In this document: positions 1 to 64,000 of the stretch, in pieces
How the letters are laid out: every line of letters begins with the position of its first letter
Position numbering within the stretch: the stretch's first letter is position 1
Source of the DNA: Ficedula albicollis
Lineage: Eukaryota; Chordata; Aves; Passeriformes; Muscicapidae
Direction: 5' to 3'
NCBI RefSeq assembly: GCF_000247815.1
Contig: NC_021673.1
Coordinates: 47,304,069 to 47,368,068 of the forward strand
DNA: 64,000 nt
Notes under the pieces: model-generated
Told to the model about the DNA's origin: nothing
Database searches by the model: none
What the model saw: the letters and a program-made list of their open reading frames with translations, nothing else
Program-made: the position numbers and the translations under genes

Positions 1-2354
1 ATCTAACATTAAACATATTGACCTATATTTCTCATGCTCTGCCATCAAGATTATAGCTGATTGAGTAGTTAGACCTTTGTCTTATCTTTTTAATCCATTC
101 ATTTCACTAAAACATTGCTTTCTCATCCTGACAATCTACTTATGTATTTGATTTGCTCAAAGATGAGGATAATCTGTAATCTGTTTAGATTAATACTAAA
201 TTAATCACAATCTTAAATGCTTCATAGAAAGTTAGATGTGTGATGTATGCTATACACAAAAGTAGACCTGCCATACCTGAGGAACACTTACTTACGTTTG
301 GGCCCATGTGGAGCCTCTAGCTCTTCTCTGTTTACCATATTAACCAACAAACCAAACTGGGATTGACTGAACTCAAATCAATCCTGGGATTCTGACAAAA
401 TGGCAAGTATTGTACCAAGTTTTGGCTATAGACGCCATTTTGCAGACACTATTTGAAAAAACAAACTGGAGAAAAATAAATACCCAAATCATATAATATT
501 CTTATTTTCTTCTGCAAGGACTTTACTGGTATGATTTTTATTAGCTGCTAACAAAAACAAGTCAAGCAGGTTTGATATGGGTTTGAATTGTGTGTTACTT
601 ATAACATGTAAAAGGTGACTTCTGTCAAGATACCACTGGAAACTTACTCTGAGAATATACTGAAATTTTAATTTGTGTCACTTTCTGTTGATTTTATTGG
701 AGCTTATTGTGCAATCTAGCTGGATTCTAATATTGAGGAAGGCAGCCAATATCAGATGAAGCCATAAGATTTTCTGTAAACAGAAACTGAAATTAGGTGA
801 GAAAAACCAAGACCAACCAGAAACATTCTGAGAAAGAAAGAAAGAAGAGCAAAGGTATTTTGCATAGTATGATAATCCATGAAGGCCAAAACCAAACCAA
901 ACTGTTATTTGGTATTTTACTGTCTTATTTATGGTAGGAGTTATTTATCACTGACTATTTGGCAGCACCATTTCAAAAACACTGTCAAGACCCTACGCCA
1001 GCAGTGCCTAGAAATGGCAATGAATAATTGTCTTGGGGTGACAAGAGGACAGCCAAAAGCACACCAAAGCACCAAAGTCTTATACTGGCTTTTTTTTTTC
1101 TGTGGTCTCACCAAGTCTGCTAACCTGTCTGAGATAATTTTCATCCATTCACTCAGACATGAATCAGGAAATTGTAGGGGTTAAGGCCAGTGCAAGGGGA
1201 AATAATCCTGTAAGTTGAAAACATGTCCCAGCTGGTCATGAGGTCTCATTTATCCTGGGGAAGGGACTCAACAAGGCAGTGCACTGCCTGTCCCCACACA
1301 CAACAAAATGCTTCATCCTCTCTCAGTCTAGGAACTCACACAGCAGCTGAGGGAGAAATTTGGGATGGAAGGCCTGTTAAAGCCAAATCACTATCACTTG
1401 CTGGCAGGGGGATCCACTGGAAAGCAAAATAAAGTCATGCACAGAGTCATGGAGAAGCTGTACTAGTTTATCAGCAGGGTAACCATTGGAGCTGCTCTCT
1501 GTTCATTTTTGTGGTGAAAAGGTTATAATTTAAGCACACTTGACAGGTACACACAACCAAGTGGAAAGCTTTTATTCGGTAAATACTTATTTTTAGTCAC
1601 ACAAGAAGGTCGACTTTATTGTAGGCATTGCTCTGCATAAACAGAACGTGTCTGTTTAAACTGTGTTGGAGACACAGCAGTGAAGAGAAAGGTCTAAAAA
1701 TGAAAAGAATCAACAGTTGCCAGCAAAAGGGCACAAACACAGGGGAAATTAAAAAAAAAAATCTTGTTCCTTGGAGGCTACTACAAGTTACTTGAAGTAA
1801 TTAAAACCAACTCTGAACTCCACTGTGCTGACAATAGGGTGAGATGTTGCTTTCCAGGCAGAGGTAGAATGCTGTGCTAGATTGCCCTTATTGACTTGTG
1901 CCGTGTTATCTAGGCTGACCCTATTAGAGCAGGGAGGCTAGACCCGATGCCAGCCAGGGGCACACTGCACTTGAGCTGAGCTCATTCAAACACATCGAAT
2001 TTCAAGACTGCAGTGCCTTTCCTGCTCCGAGGTACCCATTTTGTGATCCTGTGTTTCTGTGACTTCTGCTTTTTACTCTGACTAGCCAAAAAAAATTACA
2101 AAAAAAAAAATCCCAAGCAAACCGCCATTCAAGCCCAGTCCAAGAATAGAAGAATCATAAGATTCTAAAAAGATGCATTCAAAAAAAACCCCAAAACCAA
2201 AACAAAAACAAAAACCAACCAACCAAACAAACAAAACCAACAAAAAAACAAACCAGAAGGTAAATAAAATTATTGAAATTACTGAAATCTAGCCCTAACC
2301 TATACAGTCACTTTACAAGGGCATCTGTATACGCTGTGGAGGGGAGTAAAACTA
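1..2354. other. Upstream intergenic DNA, no recognised gene
   Basis: AT-rich sequence upstream of the LARS2 promoter. I see no exon with convincing splice sites and protein similarity on either strand. The longest open frames are about 100 codons or less and do not resemble known proteins. A short GAAA-type purine run lies near 831-847. The last part, about 2181-2252, is an A/C-rich simple repeat listed separately. Confidence 0.6.
2181..2252. repeat. A/C-rich simple repeat, (CAAA)n-like
   Basis: An impure run of A interrupted by C and CC, with several AAAC and AACC units. It lies about 100 bases before a CR1 fragment. It could be a degenerate A-rich tail, but no attached retroelement body was recognised. 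Confidence 0.75.
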
Positions 2355-2750
2355 ATCACACAGAAAAGGTCAGGTTGGAGGGGACCATAGTCGGTCGTCT
2401 GCTCCACCCTCCCTGCTCAAGCAGGATCATCCTAGAGCACACGGCACAGGATCGTGTCCAGACCGTTCCCAAATATCTCAGATGAGGGAGACTCCACGAC
2501 TTCTCTGCACAATCTGTTCCAGTGCACGGTCACTGCACAGCAAAGAAGCTCTTCCTCATCTTGAGCTGGAATTTCCTGTGCATCAGCAGCTGCCTACATC
2601 AGTTGCCTCATGTCCTACTGCTTGGCACCGCCGAGAAGAGCCTGGAAACATCCTCTTGGCACCCCCGCTTTAGCCATTTACAGCCATGAATGAGGGCCCG
2701 TCTCTCCTCAAGACCGAACAGGCTCTGTGCATCTTATACAGAGCTCAACC
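2355..2750 (-). mobile_element. CR1 LINE fragment, 3' region, minus orientation
   Basis: The plus strand reads like the reverse complement of the avian CR1 3' end: a GGTTGGAGGGGACC block, then the CTCAAGCAGGATCATCCTAGAG-like block, 'GGGAGACTCCACGACTTC', 'CTGTTCCAGTGC', 'AAAGAAGCTCTTCCTCAT' and 'AGAAGAGCCTGG'. These occur in the order expected for CR1. Matches are diverged, so this is an old copy. It ends just before the TTA repeat and the CpG island. Recognition is from memory of the consensus, and the boundaries are approximate. Confidence 0.85.
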
Positions 2751-2753
2751 CCG

Positions 2754-2790
2754 ATTAATTAATTTTATTATTATTATTTTTATTATTTAC
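2754..2790. repeat. (TTA)n simple repeat
   Basis: A short AT-only stretch made mostly of TTA and TTTA units, between the CR1 fragment and the CpG island. The change from pure AT to very GC-rich sequence within a few bases is abrupt. Confidence 0.8.
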
Positions 2791-2898
2791 TGCGGCTCTA
2801 CCCTTCCACGCCGCACTCGGGAGAGGGGGAAGCTCCTCCCGCTCCCTCCCTGAGCGGAACTCCCGCCCCGCCGGGCGGTGCCAAAGGCGGGGGCGGCG

Positions 2899-2900
<2 letters not shown>

Positions 2901-2951
<51 letters not shown>
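2901..2951. repeat. 51-base homopolymer G run in promoter
   Basis: Fifty-one consecutive G inside the CpG island, immediately upstream of the presumed first exon. It may be a real G tract able to form quadruplexes, or a consensus failure in a GC-rich region. A much longer G run occurs in intron 7 (42371-43540), which favours a technical cause for both. Confidence 0.98.
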
Positions 2952-2952
<1 letters not shown>

Positions 2953-3002
2953 GATGGCGGCGCCCGCGGCCCGGCGGGGGAGCTGAGGGAGGGCGCGCGC
3001 AG
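2952..3002 (+). other. LARS2: Putative noncoding first exon E1 of LARS2 (3' part)
   Basis: The sequence after the G run contains GATGGCGGC, the YY1-type motif often found at transcription starts of housekeeping genes, and ends in GCGCAG followed by GTAACG, a good splice donor at 3003. Splicing to the acceptor at 5715 would join it to the start-codon exon. The transcription start itself is not visible and could lie in or before the G run. This is inference from position, motif and donor; transcript data are needed for proof. Confidence 0.5.
2954..2986 (+). other. Short upstream open reading frame in E1
   Basis: An ATG within the GATGGCGGC motif opens a ten-codon frame (MAAPAARRGS) that closes with TGA at 2984-2986, before the splice donor. 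If transcription starts upstream, this would be a uORF in the LARS2 5' leader. If it starts within the YY1-type motif, the ATG may be too close to the cap to matter. Confidence 0.4.
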
Positions 3003-3385
3003 GTAACGGTCCCCCCCTCCCGGCCTCGCCTCACCGCCCTCGCTCGCCCAGGCCGCGCTAATCCCGCTGCCCGCGGCTTCCCAAAGCCCGCTTCTTTGGG
3101 CTCCCTGCCCGCGCCCAGCCGGCTCTCCCAAAGCCCTCTGCCTGCGGAGTGCCCCCCTCCTCCAGCCTCCCGCCGTCACCGCTCCCCTGCTCGCTCAGTC
3201 CCGCCTGTGGAGCCGCCTGCGCCCCGCGTGTGCTTCTCCAGCGGCGGGACACCCCTCCTTGCCCCGGGGCTGAGTGAAATGTGCTGGGCCTCGTCGAGCA
3301 GTTCCCAGGACCTTAATTCAATCTCCTGCGTACTTACTGCATTTTTCCAAACGTTTTCTGTGTTGGAGGAGGTTTAGATTGGGTA

Positions 3386-3815
3386 TTAGGAAAAGGTTCT
3401 TTACCTAGAGGATGGTCGGGACAGGCTCCCCAGGGAAGTGGTGACGGCACCAAGCCTGACAGAGTTCACGAAGTGCTTGGACAATGCTCCTGGGCACGTG
3501 GTCGGGACAGGCTCCCCAGGGAAGTGGTCACGGCACCACGCCTGACAGAGTTCACGAAGTGCTTGGACAATGCTCCTGGGCACATGGTGTGACTCTTGGA
3601 GTATACTGTGCAGCGCCAGGAGTTGGAGATGGTCGGGACAGGCTCCCCAGGGAAGTGGTGACGGCACCAAGCCTGACAGAGTTCACGAAGTGCTTGGACA
3701 ATGCTCCTGGGCACATGGTGTGACTCTTGGAGTATCCTGTGCAGCGCCAGGAGTTGGAGTCGGTGGTCCTTGTGGGTCCCTTGTAGCTGAGGAGGTTCTA
3801 TGATTTACTTCCCTA
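3386..3815 (+). mobile_element. CR1 LINE 3' end with internal tandem triplication
   Basis: Plus-strand CR1 3' end: 'AGGAAAAGGTTCTTTACC', 'ACAGGCTCCCCAGGGAAGTG', 'CAAGCCTGACAGAGTTCA', 'GGTCCTTGTGGGTCCC', then TTCTATGATT, which matches the ATTCTATG-type tail of avian CR1. The block starting GGTCGGGACAGG occurs three times, at 3414, 3500 and 3631, spaced 86 and 131 bases apart. The 86-base unit lacks the 45-base stretch present in the longer one. A normal CR1 has one such block, so the copies arose after insertion or come from misassembly. Confidence 0.85.
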
Positions 3816-4109
3816 TCAGATCAGCCCCTTCTTCCTTGCTTGGCACACCTGCTTGGATAAGACAGTTTTAGGCTTATAACTTGCTCCGTGGAAGACCCAC
3901 ACAGCGCTGAGCTGGAGTGCCCTTAACTGGGGCAGGGTAGGGCATTCTGCTTGTCCTAGTCCTATGCACACAAGCCTGGGAAGAAAAAACAGCTTAGTGA
4001 CGTGTCTTTTGGATTTGATTATCCACTGTGCCGTGCATCATGGCTTGGCCCAGCACATGGCTGGCTGGCTGTTACATCTTGTGCATGACAGTACCTGGGA
4101 ATGGGAAGG

Positions 4110-4345
4110 ACACTGCAGGTTTGAAAAGACCTCTGAGATCGAGTCCAGCCTATGGCTGAGCACCACCTTGTCAACCAGACCGTGGCACTGAGTGCCACAT
4201 CTTTTCTTTCCTTGAACACTTCCAGGGATGGCCCTGACCAGCCCATTCCAATCTCTGTTCACCCCTTCTGGGAAGAAGTTCTTCCTGATGTCCAACATAA
4301 ACCTCCCCCTGTGCTGCTTGAGGCTGTATCCTCTCATCCACTAGT
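4110..4345 (-). mobile_element. CR1 LINE fragment, ORF2 C-terminus, minus strand
   Basis: On the minus strand a frame across about 4150-4337 reads RGYSLKQHRGRFMLDIRKNF and continues with a W-N-x-L-V segment. This resembles the C-terminal end of CR1 ORF2 (the FHLNMRKNFF...WN.LP...V region). On the plus strand the order 'TTTGAAAAGACCTCTGAGATC', 'TTCCAGGGATGG', 'GAAGAAGTTCTTCCTGATG' is typical of reversed CR1. Only the 3' end is present, as usual for 5'-truncated CR1 insertions. Confidence 0.85.
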
Positions 4346-5004
4346 CTCCCGTCAGTGAAGCATACTTACTTTGTAAATCGGCAGTGCTAAAATTGGCTTG
4401 CATAAAGAAGCACTCCTTTCTGTTGCAAAATAGATCGGTATAAGTAAGACATAAGTAATAAGGAAATAACTAGTAAAAATAAGCAAAAAAATTTGGAGTA
4501 CTGAAATGCTAATTTTGAAATGAGTGTGATGTTATGGAGGGGAGGAGGTTGGAGTCTTCTGAATGACTCGTGTACCTGCACTGGGAATCCTTAGTACAGT
4601 CCTGGATTTGTTTTTATTACAAATGAGCAAGATTAAGGAGAAATTCAAAGACAAGAACAAGAAATTCAAAGCACTGGTGTGACATAAATGAAAAAATGTT
4701 TATAAAACCCTGCTTGATAAGTAAGAGAGAAAAGGAGCAATTCCATAGATAGGTAATGAGACAGGCAGCAAAGGTTTGTGTATGCTTATATGGTGAATGT
4801 TAAAGGAAGCATGACTCCCACTAGCTTGCGGGGATCTAATTTAGGTGCTAGAGCAATTATTTCTACTGATAATGTTTCTACCTTACAGGAAAATCTGTTC
4901 TTATTCAGAGTTTCTCTACACTGAGATTTACTGATGTAATTCTGCAAGGAAAATCCTGAACTGACTGAAATAGCTAGTTTGGTACAAGTGTATTTGGCTT
5001 AATT

Positions 5005-5037
5005 AAAAAACAAACAAACAAACAAAAAAACCCACAA
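5005..5037. repeat. (CAAA)n simple repeat
   Basis: Short run of AAAC units in intron 1. No associated element was recognised. Confidence 0.75.
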
Positions 5038-5732
5038 CACCAGGACACCAAAACCAATCACAGAGGATAGGAAATACTGATATAAAAATGTCATTAAAAA
5101 AATATCTTGTTGAGACTGATCCCAAATATGGAATTTATTTGATCTTTCTCCCATCTGAGTAGCTTTAGAAGACTCTCTTGAAACCATTTGAGGAGTTAAC
5201 TGGATTTTTAGCTGAAAGAGAAAGCCATAGCAAAATAGTTGGATTAGAATATCTGCTTGAAATCTACTAATTATAGTCATCCTCCCCCACTTCTTTTCAG
5301 TGATGACAAATTCGGTATTTTTACAGTATAATTTCATCCAACTTCCTCTTCTCTCTGTTTCATTCTGAATTTTTACTAGCACCATGTTAGCCATCTTCTA
5401 TTCAGCCCATGGAGCTTCTGGAACCTTCAATTGACTGATTATGCTTTTATGGGAGACTGAATGCAATAATTTTATTTATTAGATAAGATATGAACGCAAG
5501 AGTTGTTCTGTGCAAAGGCCACAGTTAGATCTCTTGACTAAAAAATACTTTTATAATTCAGACATGGAAATAAAATGCAAGGTCTATGGAAAGCAGCTGA
5601 GTACTCCAAGTCGAGTTAAAATAGTTTCATAGCTACCAATTTTCAGTATAATCATAATAATCATTGAGTTCCTGTTATGTATTGTGGCATGAAATACATA
5701 TTTTTGTCTTTTCAGATACCATAACCTTAAGA

Positions 5733-62668
<56,936 letters not shown>

Positions 62669-64000
62669 GTAAGCCGTATACATTTCTATTAAAATCTTTC
62701 ATATTTCATTTGACTTGCAAGAGTATTAGTGGACATTGTTGTGACAGTGGAACATTACATTGAAGAAGCCTGAATTTTCCTGCTTTGTCAGTACTTGGTT
62801 ACTCACAGTGAGTTGCACTTCCTGTATGTGTTCATACAAACGTTTTTGTTGCATGAATATTAACTGGCTCAGAGCAAGTGATAATATGCTGCTGTTGATT
62901 TCCAGCTTGCAGAAGCATCCACAAACTAGTAACTTCAGGTATTCTGTGTGGCACTATTATTTCAAATTAGACACCTTCCTACCACTAATGATATTAATTT
63001 CAGTGGAACCGTGCATATGCAAAAAACAAAGCACTCTTACAAGTCACTGTATTATTGGAGCTGGGCAGTACAAAACACCTCTTGATAGGCAAAAGCAATA
63101 TATTTATCTCATGTCAATTTATTTTTTATTGAATGAATTTTATATAATTACTTTTAATTACTCTTATTGATGCTTCTGCTGTAGCCTAATTCACTGTTCT
63201 CTGCTCTGGGTAAAGTTTGATGGAAGAAGATGAGTCATCTCTTGTTCTGTTCTTTGTCCTCTCAGATAGGTTGTGAGCTTAACATTCCCGTTTCCACTGA
63301 AATTCAGCTCTTTGGTACCCTAAAATGCCATCCTCAACTTGGAGAGTACTAGTGGCAGAACAATGAAACTCTGGCCCATGTTCTGTCCTGTTCTCCCATC
63401 AGCAGAGATGACTTAATAGATTGAGTCAAAATGAATTGCCCCATGAGAAGAACTGCTCAGTAGTTTCTCAGCCGCAATTCATATAAATTCATTCTTTACA
63501 AGTATCCCCTCTAAAAACTTCATGTCAAAGAGAAGCCTAAATATGTATGTCACTGAACTCATTTGAATGCTGTAGTTTTGCTACAAAAGTAGAATTTAAG
63601 TAGCTATGAGCTAGAAAAAGATGGAAAAGTTACTGCAGCTAGCAGAATGTTTCCCCAACGTATTTCCTAATTTTTATGAAAATAGGCAATGTGTTTTCAT
63701 AACTCATTCTTGGCTGTGCAATAGTTTGTAGTGAAAGCTGTGTTTGAAATATTTGATGTAGATTATTTGTGTACCTGTGTTTCACCCTGTTGTCTGCAGC
63801 TTGTGTAGATGCAGCAAGAGGACTGTTTCTTCTCTCTCAGAGTGGGTCTTTCAAAGCAGACCCTTCCTTTCAGAGGTGCTATGCCTTCAAGCAGAGAATT
63901 TTAAAGCTTTCTCTTGGGAGCAATTTTAGGCCTATTAATTCTACAAAAGATTTTGCAATCCTAATCCATCAGCCATCTAGCGGAGCTATAACACAGCAGC
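62669..64000 (+). other. LARS2: LARS2 intron 14, partial
   Basis: Begins GTAAGC and runs off the window without an acceptor that continues the expected protein. No repeat element was recognised. Confidence 0.85.

Larger units (their letters stand above)
2790..3300 (+). promoter_or_regulatory. LARS2: CpG island, presumed LARS2 promoter
   Basis: A GC- and CpG-dense block in otherwise AT-rich DNA, about 2.4 kb upstream of the LARS2 start codon. It contains GC-box-like sequences (CCCGCCCCGCC around 2862 and GGGGGCGGCGCC around 2889) and no TATA box near the likely start. A housekeeping, TATA-less, CpG-island promoter is what is expected for a mitochondrial tRNA synthetase. It is interrupted by a 51-base G run, so the sequence around the start site may be wrong. 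Assignment to LARS2 is by position. A divergent transcript cannot be excluded, but none was identified. Confidence 0.75.
3003..5715 (+). other. LARS2: LARS2 intron 1 (5' UTR intron)
   Basis: Runs from the putative GTAACG donor to the TTGTCTTTTCAG acceptor. Its first 300 bases are the right half of the CpG island. It holds a plus-strand CR1 with internal tandem repeats (3386-3815), a minus-strand CR1 (4110-4345) and a CAAA-type repeat (5005-5037). Nothing else was recognised. The left border depends on the E1 call. Confidence 0.5.

Noticed and set aside
2787..3179. 130-codon minus-strand frame in the CpG island
   Set aside because: GC-rich sequence without stops plus the 51-base G run. No similarity and no splice context.
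5664..5732. In-frame ATG at 5664 as LARS2 start
   Set aside because: It lies upstream of the TTTTCAG acceptor, in intron sequence. The protein starting at 5733 matches LARS2 from its first residues.

Overview
The window is vertebrate nuclear DNA, almost certainly from a bird. It is AT-rich, has large introns, contains several CR1 LINE fragments (one reads as the C-terminus of the CR1 reverse-transcriptase ORF on the minus strand), and carries two avian-type solo LTRs. There is no bacterial gene organisation. Nearly all short open frames are chance.

One protein-coding gene is supported: LARS2, the nuclear gene for mitochondrial leucyl-tRNA synthetase, on the plus strand. Thirteen coding exons (called E2 to E14) can be placed to the base by protein similarity, splice sites and phase. 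They run from the start codon at 5733 to 62668 and give 586 complete codons plus two bases. A CpG-rich promoter lies at about 2790-3300. A noncoding first exon E1 probably ends at 3002, where a GTAACG donor follows. The gene continues past the right edge: the KMSKS loop, the anticodon-binding domain and the stop codon are not in the window.

Layout: 1-2350, upstream DNA with no recognised gene. 2355-2750, a CR1 fragment. 2790-3300, the CpG island, interrupted by 51 consecutive G. 3003-5715, intron 1 with two CR1 fragments. 5716-31568, E2 to E7 with large, mostly featureless introns. 31569-46192, the 14.6 kb intron 7, which holds a (TA)n tract, many tandem duplications, a CR1, a 1,170-base pure G run, a CpG-rich pocket, a 591-base solo LTR and another CR1. 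46193-50904, E8 to E10. 52396-55091, a direct duplication carrying two copies of E11. 55959-56242, E12, whose intron appears to be GC-AG. 59351-59449, E13. 59691-60286, an antisense solo LTR. 62531-62668, E14.

The most interesting points are structural. A coding exon is present twice in tandem, and including both copies would cause a frameshift. A GC-AG intron splits a CxxC motif. The poly-G run is extreme. There is an unusual number of short, near-identical tandem duplications. In the two largest imperfect duplications, copy 1 carries a nested short duplication that copy 2 lacks, as expected if two alleles were assembled end to end. No previously undescribed biological system was identified. 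Assembly artefact is a serious explanation for several of the oddities.
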